From Legionella drozanskii LLAP-1 (GTDB lineage Bacteria; Pseudomonadota; Gammaproteobacteria; Legionellales; Legionellaceae): a DNA stretch of 34,061 nt. Positions 8,012-17,316 of this stretch are shown here, piece by piece. The notes beneath the pieces are model-generated. The model made no database searches and was not told the origin of the DNA. It saw only the letters and a program-made list of their open reading frames with translations. Position numbers and translations under genes: made by a program. Where the stretch lies: contig NZ_LNXY01000032.1 of assembly GCF_001467585.1 (NCBI RefSeq), positions 28,706 to 62,766 on the forward strand. The letters run 5' to 3'. Positions within the stretch are counted from its first letter, which is position 1, and each line of letters starts with the position of its first letter.

Positions 8012-9868
8012 TTAGACATAAAATTCAACATCCAGGTTTTTTTTCTGAATGGTGACTGGAGTGACGGAGTTAGTCGTTGAGTCTTCGCTGGTTGATGATT
8101 GTGCTGAGGGTTTTTTATCAGCAAGCCAATCAGTGCGTTTTTGGATAACGGGGATCTCTCGTTCAATAAATCCTGGTGTTAATTCAGGGCGCTTCTTAAG
8201 CGTGAGCTTGTGTTTGATAACAGGGTAATCACCTGGCAGACGTACAAAACAGGTTAAAATATTTAATTTCATGATTTCGGAATAATCCACCAGAGGTCTT
8301 GACGAGCGTTGTTTGCTTAAGGAAATCCCATCACGAACACTGTTTGCCCCATAGGAAGTGCTTTCTTTAATCTCTTCAAGATCTTCATTGCAAAGCTCTT
8401 TTGAGACAAATTCAGCCACATCAGCACTGGGATTTCGAAAGAAAAAGCGTGTATTCAGTAAATCAAACATGGCTTTAGCGCCTGTATCGCCATACACTTG
8501 AGAAAGCTGATAATAGTTTTGAACGCCCAAGACAAAACATCCGCCAAATTTTCTGACTTGAGCAAGTGTTGTTCCTAAAAAAGGTAATTGATGCAAACTG
8601 GGCAATTCATCACAAATAAACCAAATCCGACGGTTTAAATCCTCAGGTAGACTTAACAAAGCTAACGATGCAATCGATAACCACATGGACATAAGCGGTT
8701 TTAACGAATGGTGTTTTTCACCATTGGATGAAATAAAAAGCCAACCTTTGGCCTGTTCATCTAAAATGTAATTACGGATACTAAACGGTTTTTTCCCTGA
8801 TTCTGCAAGGCCATATAAGGCTTGCAAACTGCGCACATACGTCGTAATCATGGCGCGCACAGAGATGGCCATTTTTTCCACTTTATCACTCATTAAAGTG
8901 GCAGCAGACGTACCAGCAAGATAAGGCTCCATCTGTTCAAATTCATTGGTTAATAGAAATTGCAGCAGTTTTTCTAAGCTGCAATCTGCATCATGGCGCA
9001 TTTTTGAGGCACTAGCCGAAAAAACCGCGCGTGCCGCATGCACAAAGAACGGTTGTGATTCACCCTCAATGGGAATTAAGCTGTGCGCTAAATTTTCCAG
9101 ATCGGACTCATTGGGCGATTCCAACCATAAGTCCCAGTTCGCACAGCGCTTATCATAAGGATTTAATAAAACATCGGTTGATTCATCAAAATAAGCTCGG
9201 GTAAAACTGCATCCGCTGTCATAGATGATGACTCTATCACCTCGTGCACGGAGCTGATCTAATAACGTCATAATCAGTTGGCTTTTTCCCATCCCCAAGG
9301 TGCCATGTACGAGCATATGCTGAACTTCAGAGTCTTTAATTAAAGGCAAGCCATCAAGGTGTAAGTGGGACGCCTCCTTATTACTTATCATCAATTTTTT
9401 AACCTCTTTCACCGAACCTAAAGTATTTCCCCGTATATAAACATCATCCGTTTTCTTTTGTCCTTTGATTACAAAATAAACAATTAAGCTTAGTGTTAAG
9501 ACAAATGACAAAATCGTTGCCTGTAAAACTGACTTTAATAGTTGTTGATAAAAGGCATCATTTATTGTTTGAAAATAAGGATGAGTAACTATGGTTTTAA
9601 GTGGCAGTTCATGATGATGTCCTTCGACAAAGAGAGTCATTTTCCCGTGACCACCCAGGCTAAAAATAAATTTGGCATATTGATAATTGGCAACAAGACG
9701 AAAGTGTTCCTTGGGGGTATAAAAAAGAGTCAAGGCGAGAGTCAACGCGAAGGCCATAACGATAAAAATTTGCAGAAGATGATTATGAATTTGAAAAAAC
9801 ATGCGCAAATCATGAAAGGATAAATGACCTCCGCGAGTGAATAATTTTGTAGCGCGTTCTTCTTTCAT
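8012..9868 (-). CDS. traD: TraD type IV coupling protein (VirD4/FtsK-like ATPase)
   Basis: Inner-membrane ATPase that delivers the relaxosome to the transfer channel. The start is placed at the ATG at 9868 (618 aa) because GAGG lies nine bases upstream; a longer frame from a TTG at 9883 would include that site. Two membrane segments (about 32-50 and 112-135) flank a periplasmic loop. Then come Walker A GTLGMGKS at 189-196 and Walker B FICDELPS at 417-424. The C-terminus is short and Ser/Thr-rich. F TraD has 717 aa and a long C-terminal tail that contacts TraM; the tail here is about 100 residues shorter. It lies immediately before traI in the operon, as in F. Confidence 0.95.
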   Translation of the reverse strand: MKEERATKLFTRGGHLSFHDLRMFFQIHNHLLQIFIVMAFALTLALTLFYTPKEHFRLVANYQYAKFIFSLGGHGKMTLFVEGHHHELPLKTIVTHPYFQTINDAFYQQLLKSVLQATILSFVLTLSLIVYFVIKGQKKTDDVYIRGNTLGSVKEVKKLMISNKEASHLHLDGLPLIKDSEVQHMLVHGTLGMGKSQLIMTLLDQLRARGDRVIIYDSGCSFTRAYFDESTDVLLNPYDKRCANWDLWLESPNESDLENLAHSLIPIEGESQPFFVHAARAVFSASASKMRHDADCSLEKLLQFLLTNEFEQMEPYLAGTSAATLMSDKVEKMAISVRAMITTYVRSLQALYGLAESGKKPFSIRNYILDEQAKGWLFISSNGEKHHSLKPLMSMWLSIASLALLSLPEDLNRRIWFICDELPSLHQLPFLGTTLAQVRKFGGCFVLGVQNYYQLSQVYGDTGAKAMFDLLNTRFFFRNPSADVAEFVSKELCNEDLEEIKESTSYGANSVRDGISLSKQRSSRPLVDYSEIMKLNILTCFVRLPGDYPVIKHKLTLKKRPELTPGFIEREIPVIQKRTDWLADKKPSAQSSTSEDSTTNSVTPVTIQKKNLDVEFYV

Positions 9869-9956
9869 AATCCTATTCCTCAAATTTTGAGCGTAGCTTG
9901 CCCAGGCACACTAGTTTTTGTATGCGTATTATTCTTTTTGTGTAATTTTAGGTGAG

Positions 9957-10535
9957 TTAATCCGTTTTAAGGGTTTCCTTATTCCTTGCATTTGAAATCA
10001 CTTCAAAGATTGCAGCGGCACCAACCCGAGTGAGTTCCATCTCAAATAAAGTGGAAGAAACAATAAGGCCAAATAAAAATCCCGGAATAACAGTGAGTCC
10101 CCGTTCGCCAAGATGCGCAAAATCCCAGGAGTAAAATAACGTGGTATAAAGGGCTGCCCAAATGGCATAAACCACAGAAAAACAGATGAAATAAAATTTA
10201 AATAAACGCTGAATCGTATCGCCTAAAACTAGATGAGGCTTAATCGTTTCATTAAAGGTCACATATTCTGCAAACTTGGTAACACAAATAAGACCCACCA
10301 CAATAAAAAGAATCGATAAATTAAGCCAATCGCTAAAATAAAAGGATGCAGATAATTGCGACCCCTTTAGTAAGAGCGTGAACAATAAGGGAAAGCCAAC
10401 AATGACTAAATAGAAAATAGCCATTAACCGCGCCACTTTTGGGTAGAACATTCCAGGCGGTAGGATGTCGATTTGTAACTTTTTTAATCGGTTTAAGTCT
10501 TCGCTAAGCTGTTCTTTAAGCGTTGTGGTCGTCAT
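9957..10535 (-). CDS. Four-pass inner-membrane protein in the traS position
   Basis: A 192-aa protein with an N-terminal soluble segment of about 35 residues and four hydrophobic stretches (near 36-57, 68-88, 107-130 and 148-165). Its ATG overlaps the traG stop as TAATG, so it is coupled to traG, and it precedes traD. In F this slot is held by traS, the inner-membrane entry-exclusion protein, which is likewise small, multi-pass and poorly conserved. I see no convincing sequence match to F TraS, so the exclusion role is inferred from position and topology only. Confidence 0.7.
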   Translation of the reverse strand: MTTTTLKEQLSEDLNRLKKLQIDILPPGMFYPKVARLMAIFYLVIVGFPLLFTLLLKGSQLSASFYFSDWLNLSILFIVVGLICVTKFAEYVTFNETIKPHLVLGDTIQRLFKFYFICFSVVYAIWAALYTTLFYSWDFAHLGERGLTVIPGFLFGLIVSSTLFEMELTRVGAAAIFEVISNARNKETLKTD

Positions 10536-13309
10536 TATTTATCTCCTGTAATAATGCTTTTAGCATGTGAATTTTTATTTCCGCGTTCTATTTCTTTATC
10601 AACCCCTTGGTTTTGCCGGTCAACGACAGTGCCTGCCACAGCTTCCATCGCCTCGTTGACTTCTTTTCTCACGTGGATTTTCGTCTCCACTCTGTTTTGC
10701 AATGCACGGGCCTTGTCTTCATCTAAGCCTACATCATTTAGAGAAGCTTGTTGTTGTAATTCCTGTTCTTGTAATTTTTGTTTCGATTGTAATGATGCGT
10801 GCTGAGATTGAATATGGGTTTTATCTGCATCAAAACGGGCTTGTGGATTTACGCGGTGCGACTCATTGCCATAGAGATCTATAAGTTGGTTACGGACTCC
10901 CTCATCGGACATGAATTGATTAGCAAGTTGTTCAAGCTTTGCCTGAGCATTAGGATCTCCTGGATGACCATAGAGGTAGTTTCGCTCGGAGTCATCGAGC
11001 TTATCAGTCACGTAATCTTTAAACATCTGATCAAGATTTCGGTTAATTGTCGCACCACCTGATTCAGTCACCTGCCTTGCAGTAGCAATCCGCTCACCCT
11101 GCGATAAGCTTGCATCCAAATTATTTGATACATTCAAGGCTTGCCGTAAATCGCTGGAACCTTGTGATAAAAGACTGGCCCCTTTGGAGTGCGCAGTATC
11201 TAAGTGATGCGTTTGACCAAAGTTTTGCAGGTAACTAAAATCGCGTCTGAAATCCTGCATTTGTTTTGTGTCTAAGACTTTTTCAAAGCCATCATTGGAG
11301 CGGTGAGATGTGCTGTCGGATTTGTCATAGCCTGCTCGCGCATAAAGATTGCCATCCACGCCGAAAGCAAATCCCATCAATTTACCGGCTAAGGATTTAT
11401 TGGTATTCACACCCACTTGAGAACTGAACCCAGCATTCATTATTCCCGTTAAGGCTTGCTCAGTAGTTACCCCCGTTCGTTCAGCTACGGTATTTGCAAG
11501 GCCTAGTACATTAGATACCGCATGTTGTACCTGGGCGGTGTCACTTTCTGAAACCCCATCTCCTAAGCGAATGTCTTTGCCTTGTAATTCAGAAAATTGA
11601 GTTAACTGTTGCACGCCTTGTGAAACCAGTGAGCTTAACTGGTGTGATTGAGAATAAATCGCTTGGGTATTGGTTTCTGCGGCCTGATTGAGCATTCCGC
11701 TGATGGCCTTATTGGAATTTATCGACAAAGCACCTCGTGAAATAGTGCTTGAGGCATCAATCACCTCACTGCCATCTCGTGTCACTGTTAAGGTCGCTCC
11801 TGAATCCAGCATGCGTGTAGTAGAGCCTGCCATTGAGGTGAAATTGCTGTCGTGTTTATTGGCTGACAGCGTATTGCCAGTCGCATTGTAAAAACTGGTT
11901 TGGCCTAAACTAAAGCTCGCATTTGCCGCTTCTCCCGCAGCGGACATCGTAGAGCTTTGTAAACCTGAAATCATAGAATGCGACAGTGAATTAAACGAAT
12001 CACCAATTTTAGTAACCAGCCCATAAGCAAGCCAAGGAATAAAGACCATCATATACCCTGCAACAGAGCCCACCTCACTATGAAGCTGCTCGATATTATC
12101 AAGGTTTGCAAGGCTTATTGCGCCATACTTAGTAGAGATAGCGCTGCCATAAAATGACATAATAAAATTTAATACCGCAAACAATGCAGGCCAAAATTGC
12201 AAAGAGAGAAAAAACAAAAGATAGCTTTTAAAAGCCACAATGCCGCTGTAGGCAATTACCAGAAGGATAATTAAAGGGAATAAAGCCATCGCTAAGAACA
12301 TAACCACACTATGGAAAAAAGGCCAAAGCCACGCTGATTTAAGCCCGCCAATTTCCCATAAATAGCGTTGTTGAACCTGGGATTTGGAAAACTCATGAGA
12401 CATGATGCTTGCCGTGGAATTCAGATGGGCTTGATAATCAGTAACGCCTTCTTTAATAAAATTGAGCATCATGGCTTGCAAAAAAGCATCTGTTCCGGTG
12501 GTTTCCATGGCTTGATAGTAATTAAAGGCCGATTTAAGGTGGGTTTCAAAGAGGTCTTTATAATTAGAATTTTTAGGATTACCAAAAAGGTTAATACCAA
12601 AAATGGTATAGGCTTTTGTCATCTCTGCTTGAAGTCGAGCTTTTAAAATCGGTGTGGCGTCAAAACAACTTTTGTCTTCACGAATACCTTCCTTATTGGC
12701 AAGAAGAGTTCGCCTGATTTTTGAAGGCGATTTTGAAATGGATTCCCAAATATTGGTACTTTCTTTTAATTCAGTGGGGGAAAGAACATGGGTTAGGAAG
12801 ATATTGCCGACCACACAACGATTAAAATACATGGATAAATCGGCTTTAAGCACGGGATCAACGACGCGAAAATCGCGTGCTTCCTGGATAAGCTTTGACC
12901 CAAATAAAAAGCCCGTTTTAGTGTATTGGAGACTGTCTGGCGTGGTAAAAAGACTATCAAACAGTTGTGCAAGCCCAAATCCTAAGCCTGTAAATGCCTC
13001 AGCCATAAAGGCAAATGCCACAGGCACATGGGCTATTGGGTAGTTTTTTTGTGAAGAAATATCACTGATTAAGACGTCTGTTTTGGGAATCATCACGATG
13101 TTAAAAACAAGCATATACATCACAAACCACTTGATAATGGTATTGGGATTGAGTGACTTAAACGACCTCACGATAGCAATAAAAAATCCAAAAGCCGCCG
13201 ATAACCCAATTAGGCGAAGATAACTTGAACTTTTCATAAATGCTGCAACGGCTTTAAATAACTGGAAAAATAAATCACCACAATCTAATACATATATAGT
13301 GCTACTCAT
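10535..13309 (-). CDS. traG: TraG mating-pair stabilisation / exclusion protein
   Basis: 924 aa, close to F TraG (938 aa), and in the F position between traH and traD. The N-terminal part is membrane-embedded: segments near 20-45 and 60-80, and a cluster about 325-445 containing FPLIILLVIAYSGIVAF and LQFWPALFAVLNFIMSFYG. The C-terminal half (about 450-924) is periplasmic, polar, Ser/Gln/Asn-rich and partly coiled coil. In F the N-terminal half supports pilus assembly with TraN, and the C-terminal half stabilises mating pairs and is read by TraS in exclusion. AGGAGC lies six bases before the ATG, and the gene starts nine bases after traH. Confidence 0.92.
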   Translation of the reverse strand: MSSTIYVLDCGDLFFQLFKAVAAFMKSSSYLRLIGLSAAFGFFIAIVRSFKSLNPNTIIKWFVMYMLVFNIVMIPKTDVLISDISSQKNYPIAHVPVAFAFMAEAFTGLGFGLAQLFDSLFTTPDSLQYTKTGFLFGSKLIQEARDFRVVDPVLKADLSMYFNRCVVGNIFLTHVLSPTELKESTNIWESISKSPSKIRRTLLANKEGIREDKSCFDATPILKARLQAEMTKAYTIFGINLFGNPKNSNYKDLFETHLKSAFNYYQAMETTGTDAFLQAMMLNFIKEGVTDYQAHLNSTASIMSHEFSKSQVQQRYLWEIGGLKSAWLWPFFHSVVMFLAMALFPLIILLVIAYSGIVAFKSYLLFFLSLQFWPALFAVLNFIMSFYGSAISTKYGAISLANLDNIEQLHSEVGSVAGYMMVFIPWLAYGLVTKIGDSFNSLSHSMISGLQSSTMSAAGEAANASFSLGQTSFYNATGNTLSANKHDSNFTSMAGSTTRMLDSGATLTVTRDGSEVIDASSTISRGALSINSNKAISGMLNQAAETNTQAIYSQSHQLSSLVSQGVQQLTQFSELQGKDIRLGDGVSESDTAQVQHAVSNVLGLANTVAERTGVTTEQALTGIMNAGFSSQVGVNTNKSLAGKLMGFAFGVDGNLYARAGYDKSDSTSHRSNDGFEKVLDTKQMQDFRRDFSYLQNFGQTHHLDTAHSKGASLLSQGSSDLRQALNVSNNLDASLSQGERIATARQVTESGGATINRNLDQMFKDYVTDKLDDSERNYLYGHPGDPNAQAKLEQLANQFMSDEGVRNQLIDLYGNESHRVNPQARFDADKTHIQSQHASLQSKQKLQEQELQQQASLNDVGLDEDKARALQNRVETKIHVRKEVNEAMEAVAGTVVDRQNQGVDKEIERGNKNSHAKSIITGDK

Positions 13310-13318
13310 TGAACGCTC

Positions 13319-14695
13319 CTAACCTAGTTCCTGGGCAACGCGCGCGGCTACCTGCTGTTCAATGCGTTGAACATTGTTAATTAAGGTGAATTTCTGTTGT
13401 AGCTTCTGACTAATTTCCGGATCAAGGCGGGCTATTTCACGTCGTGCTGTTGAAATTCGCTGGGTTATCTCTTTAACTAACTCATCATTAAATTCAGCGC
13501 CAAGCGTTGCATTGGCCACTTCTTGCAGCAATTCATTTAAATATTGCTGTAAAACATCTTGCGCAATTAAGGTTGAAAGTTCGGATACATCAACAATGGA
13601 ATCACCGTATTCGGTGCTTAACATCACTTCGGTAAATTTAACTATAGGGATATGCACCATTGAAGCAAAAGCCTCTATTTCTTTGACTGTAGTAGCACTA
13701 GGCTCTGATACTTTTAAAGCGTCTTTAATTTTCTGGATAAGACTCGCCACTTTAAAGCGAAGGGTATTTTTTTCAGCAATAGTGATGGTTTCTGAGGTTA
13801 CAGTCATGCAATTGGCTTTTTCACCGCACTGCCAGATGGTTGCCTTATCTACACCACCGTCATCACGACCAATTAAAGCCTTTACCAAATTGCGACTGTT
13901 AGCCAAGGATGGCACATTTTGTACATGACCATTCTGATCGATGATAATGGTGCCTGTCAGACTCATAAGCATTTCACATAACTCATCATTATTGTTCAAT
14001 AATGATTTTGATTTTAATAGCGACCACACAATGTTTTTGTTATACACCACCTGTTTTGCTCGAGCAGGATCGACACTAGCTGCTGCCATCGCTACATCAT
14101 GTTTATCACCAGCACAACCCATTCGAGCCTCCACGTAGTCGTGGAAAAAACCCTGATTCCCCATGGTACCTTGGTCTTTACAAATTTTTTCTTGGGAGGC
14201 TTGTGTTTTAGGCCAAATCCCCCCTATCGCATTTTGCGCCATGGTGCAGCTATTAATGCTCATGTTATTAACAAATTGCTCTGCTTGTTGCAGAAAATCT
14301 TTCACATACTTAATTTCAGGCACGGTGGTAGCCATTGCTAAATCAAAGGCATAGGAGGTGCCATTGGTCATGATGGATTTGCCAAGGGCCACCATGTTAT
14401 CTTTGCTTAAAAAACTCATAGAACCCATGTATAAATCAATGCCACCACAGCCCGCACGATAACTGGGTAAATCTAATTGCATCAATTGATATTGCCTAAC
14501 TTGATTGCGGGCAAATAACGAACCTCCTGCATAAGAGCCTGCTGCCTGTGAATAATACGCACCAGGACTGGTTGTGTTAGACAAAAAACCTAATTTGTCA
14601 AAATAGTCATCCAAGTCCGTGCTTATATCAATACCATTTGCGTGCGGGTAACCTGACATTAAAAATAGGACAATTGCCAACGATTTTTTAATCAT
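13319..14695 (-). CDS. traH: TraH pilus-assembly protein
   Basis: With the start at the ATG at 14695 the protein has 458 aa, the length of F TraH. A GAGGGG seven bases upstream supports this start, and the protein then begins with a signal peptide (MIKKSLAIVLFLMSGYPHANG). An upstream in-frame start at 14761 would bury the signal. Periplasmic or outer-membrane-associated TraH is needed for pilus extension and works with TraF, TraU, TraW, TrbB and TrbC. Features include an Ala/Gly/Tyr-rich segment after the signal, several cysteines (for example AGCGGIDLYMGSMSFLS near residue 81) and C-terminal coiled coil. It overlaps the trbB stop by eight bases. Confidence 0.93.
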   Translation of the reverse strand: MIKKSLAIVLFLMSGYPHANGIDISTDLDDYFDKLGFLSNTTSPGAYYSQAAGSYAGGSLFARNQVRQYQLMQLDLPSYRAGCGGIDLYMGSMSFLSKDNMVALGKSIMTNGTSYAFDLAMATTVPEIKYVKDFLQQAEQFVNNMSINSCTMAQNAIGGIWPKTQASQEKICKDQGTMGNQGFFHDYVEARMGCAGDKHDVAMAAASVDPARAKQVVYNKNIVWSLLKSKSLLNNNDELCEMLMSLTGTIIIDQNGHVQNVPSLANSRNLVKALIGRDDGGVDKATIWQCGEKANCMTVTSETITIAEKNTLRFKVASLIQKIKDALKVSEPSATTVKEIEAFASMVHIPIVKFTEVMLSTEYGDSIVDVSELSTLIAQDVLQQYLNELLQEVANATLGAEFNDELVKEITQRISTARREIARLDPEISQKLQQKFTLINNVQRIEQQVAARVAQELG

Positions 14696-15197
14696 GGTGC
14701 TGCCCCTCATGTTCCTTAATTTTACTCGTGATGGCCTGTATGCGCTCCAACAATTCTTCATAACTCAGCGCTCCAAAAGACACGGGATAAAGTGCTTTTG
14801 TCCTGGTGTTGGCTATAAAAAGAGCAGGATAAACCACAGGCTTTCCTTGATAGGCCACATCAATCATGTCTTGGGTTGCAAAAATAGCGTCGGGAAAATC
14901 GGGCAAGATTTGACCATTAAGGCTCACTGCTTCAATAGGCCAATGATTGGCTGTCGCATACGCCTTAACTAAAGGCGCAAATTGCACACAATAGGGGCAT
15001 TGGTTTGAAAAAATGAAGACCAAAATATGAGGGCTTTTCTGAGCATTCGCTTTGGTTACCGCAGTCTTTGGCGACTCAGACTTTAAATTTACTTCATAAT
15101 GGGACATCATCAATTTATTCAGCGGATGATTGCTTAATGGAGTAGCCTCAACGGTTTGCACCACGATAAAAAGAAACAAGCTAACTATTGCTTTCAT
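14688..15197 (-). CDS. trbB: TrbB-like periplasmic thioredoxin-fold protein
   Basis: 169 aa with a signal peptide (about 1-18) and a thioredoxin-type active site, CPYC at 67-70, followed by a VVYPALFI strand with the expected cis-proline near residue 122. F TrbB (179 aa) is a disulfide isomerase that helps fold Cys-rich transfer proteins such as TraH, TraU and TraN. It follows traF (stop and start overlap as TAATG) and precedes traH, as in F apart from the small genes missing here. The alternative name is a DsbC/TraF-type thioredoxin. Confidence 0.85.
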   Translation of the reverse strand: MKAIVSLFLFIVVQTVEATPLSNHPLNKLMMSHYEVNLKSESPKTAVTKANAQKSPHILVFIFSNQCPYCVQFAPLVKAYATANHWPIEAVSLNGQILPDFPDAIFATQDMIDVAYQGKPVVYPALFIANTRTKALYPVSFGALSYEELLERIQAITSKIKEHEGQHHD

Positions 15198-15943
15198 TAC
15201 AAATCCCCTTTGGCAAAATCGGTGGCCACTAAAACAAATTGACGAGCCAACATGTCTTGGGTGACTAATCCATAAGAAACCGGATGAGTACGCTGAGTAC
15301 TCGGATTAACTAAGATGAGGGCTGGAAAGAATCGAATATTTAACTGTTTAGCTTGACCCTTATCCATTCGCGTTTGAGGAAACAAGTCGTCTTTTACCCC
15401 ATCCACAGCAATGGGCAATAAACGTAATCCATGTCGTTTTGAAAAATCGTCAATAATTAAATTTTCTTTTTTGTCATAAGGATTTGCCCCTCGATAGAAA
15501 TAGAGAAGACCATGCGTTTTAGCCAAAGTTTTTAATACCAAGCTTTCTTTTTTTAAACGCAGCTCATCACTAATTTTAACGCCGATATTATTAGAGGGAT
15601 GACTTGATTCATAATGAAACTCAGGGTAATAAAGCATCGTTTTTTCAAATAGTCTTGAGGTTTTTGTAGCGCGTTGCGACCAAAAATCCTGAAGAGCTAT
15701 GTAATTACGCATGTTTTCAACACTTAATTTATTCATTGCTTTATGCCAGGCTTCACGAGTGTAATAAGCCAACACCGCATCTTGTTGCTGATAACTTAAT
15801 TGAGAAAATCGTCTGCCTTTAAGCGCTTTCTTCTGAGGCGTTTCTTGTTTGGGTAGGTTATACCAAAGAAATCCAGGCGGCTTTTGGGCGGCCACTAACT
15901 GCATGAACACTAAACATACAATAAAAAGGCTAGTTCTCATCAT
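15197..15943 (-). CDS. traF: TraF pilus-assembly protein (thioredoxin fold without CxxC)
   Basis: From the ATG at 15943 (AAGGGC seven to eight bases upstream) the protein has 248 aa; F TraF has 247. A signal peptide MMRTSLFIVCLVFMQLVAA is followed by a helical region with the PPGFLWYNLP segment typical of this family. The C-terminal half is a thioredoxin fold in which the usual CxxC position reads GANP, as expected for TraF proteins that keep the fold but lack the redox pair. FFPALILVNP carries the cis-proline. It is periplasmic and part of the pilus-extension group. The start overlaps the traN stop by 14 bases. Confidence 0.93.
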   Translation of the reverse strand: MMRTSLFIVCLVFMQLVAAQKPPGFLWYNLPKQETPQKKALKGRRFSQLSYQQQDAVLAYYTREAWHKAMNKLSVENMRNYIALQDFWSQRATKTSRLFEKTMLYYPEFHYESSHPSNNIGVKISDELRLKKESLVLKTLAKTHGLLYFYRGANPYDKKENLIIDDFSKRHGLRLLPIAVDGVKDDLFPQTRMDKGQAKQLNIRFFPALILVNPSTQRTHPVSYGLVTQDMLARQFVLVATDFAKGDL

Positions 15944-16916
15944 GAAAGCGCCCTTCCCTATCCATTTGTTCAATTTTTTGTGCAGAGGAAGCATCTAACT
16001 GTAAAGGATCTTTAAACACAGCTTTTGATTCAAACTCCTTCGTCAAACTCGTTAAATCTAGCCGGTCAAATTGGATAAGCTCTAACTCTTCTGGCGAAAT
16101 GCCTCGACAATTCGCTGCATTGGTGGAGCGCTTTGCCCAACCAAAAGGGATCTGTAACTGCCAATATCGCCCTTGAATTTGAATGATCATGGCTAATTTT
16201 GAAGGAAAAACACACCAAGATTCTTTGTACTCGGTACACAATTTAAGTTTTTTGTGCGCACAATACTTACCAATAAAGAGGGCTCGCCCCTCATTCTTGG
16301 CACGACCTAACTCCTTTTCCTCCTCTCGACAATTAAGAAAGCGGGCATTTCCTCCACAACAATTACCGACATGCATTGCTGCAATGCGACATTGATTATT
16401 AAAACCCTTAAACAGGGATAAGTTTTGTGAACCAATCTGCTGGGTAGATACTTCATTGGCACTGCCTGCCAAGACCCCAAGTCGAGAAATTCCTTCACCA
16501 AAATCAGCGCCTGTTTCATCTGGTGTAGGTAGACAATTGCCATCCTTGCAAGGAATTGTGCTGTGCTTTATCGTCTCATCAGCACTTTCAATGGCTTGTC
16601 CCGCATTTCTCATTTCTTGCGAATTAAGATCAATAACTACCCTTTCTTTTTCCCGCTCAAGTTTATCCTTTAAAATGTGTTGGGCTGTTTCATTGGTAGC
16701 CACAGCGTTTTGTCCAGTTGCTTTCAACTGAGAAGGATTAAAGCCTGATTCCAGTGGGTTGTTGGTATAGTCATTGAGGTAATTCTCTGGAGGAAGTTGA
16801 CTGATAGATGACAGCACCCCTGACTGAGCGTTTAAGGCAAATACACGACCCTCATTGTACTCATCGGCCATTACCAATGGTGCAAATATTAACCCTGCCA
16901 ATAGTACCCTTTTCAT
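15930..16916 (-). CDS. traN: TraN outer-membrane mating-pair adhesin, short form
   Basis: 328 aa with a signal peptide (MKRVLLAGLIFAPLVMA). The C-terminal part carries the TraN hallmark: a Cys-rich stretch (NCCGG, LNCREEEKELGRAK, LCTEYKESWCVFPSKLA) followed by RSTNAANCRGISPEELELI and FDRLDLTSL. F TraN has about 600 aa and uses an internal extracellular domain to bind a recipient outer-membrane protein. Most of that middle is missing here, although both ends look intact and there is no frameshift. It may therefore use another receptor or none. It overlaps the trbC stop by ATGA and the traF start by 14 bases. Confidence 0.88.
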   Translation of the reverse strand: MKRVLLAGLIFAPLVMADEYNEGRVFALNAQSGVLSSISQLPPENYLNDYTNNPLESGFNPSQLKATGQNAVATNETAQHILKDKLEREKERVVIDLNSQEMRNAGQAIESADETIKHSTIPCKDGNCLPTPDETGADFGEGISRLGVLAGSANEVSTQQIGSQNLSLFKGFNNQCRIAAMHVGNCCGGNARFLNCREEEKELGRAKNEGRALFIGKYCAHKKLKLCTEYKESWCVFPSKLAMIIQIQGRYWQLQIPFGWAKRSTNAANCRGISPEELELIQFDRLDLTSLTKEFESKAVFKDPLQLDASSAQKIEQMDREGRFHDEN

Positions 16917-17308
16917 GATTTATCCTTAGCCGTATCACCAAAGCGGGCGATTTCATCCATTGCTCGTTCAACAGTGATGTTGCCATACACCACATCAAAG
17001 GTTTTTTTATTCTCTGCCACAAAGGCAGGCACTTGCTTGATGCCATAGCGCTCAAAGGCAGGAGGGTCTATTTGCAGGGATAAATTGGGTATTTTTTTTG
17101 AAAGCTCAAAAATTTTAATCGCAGTCTCTTGCATCGAATCGTGATAAAAGCCATTTAAGATAAGTGGAATCTCATGTCTTGCGGCATCCAACGCCGTTTC
17201 TTCGAAAAGTTGTTGTGGCATGGAAAAACTCACAAAGACCTGATAACTCGTCCTGGCTTCGACCATTTGCGTCATCATTATCATTAAGAATGAAATAACC
17301 AATCGCAT
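16913..17308 (-). CDS. trbC: TrbC pilus-assembly protein
   Basis: From the ATG at 17308 (GAGG six bases upstream) the protein has 131 aa with a signal peptide MRLVISFLMIMMTQMVEA. The family signature is clear: VFVSFSMPQQL, then a thioredoxin-like core ending LQIDPPAFERYGIKQVPAFV. F TrbC has 212 aa, so the N-terminal extension is shorter here. It is periplasmic and acts with TraW in pilus assembly. An in-frame start at 17332 would add eight residues and overlap traU, but lacks a ribosome-binding site. Its stop overlaps the traN start by four bases. Confidence 0.9.
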   Translation of the reverse strand: MRLVISFLMIMMTQMVEARTSYQVFVSFSMPQQLFEETALDAARHEIPLILNGFYHDSMQETAIKIFELSKKIPNLSLQIDPPAFERYGIKQVPAFVAENKKTFDVVYGNITVERAMDEIARFGDTAKDKS

Positions 17309-17316
17309 CTCTAACC

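Noticed and set aside
12654-13043. 129-codon plus-strand ORF within traG
   Set aside because: It is the shadow of the traG frame, which has the expected length and membrane layout.
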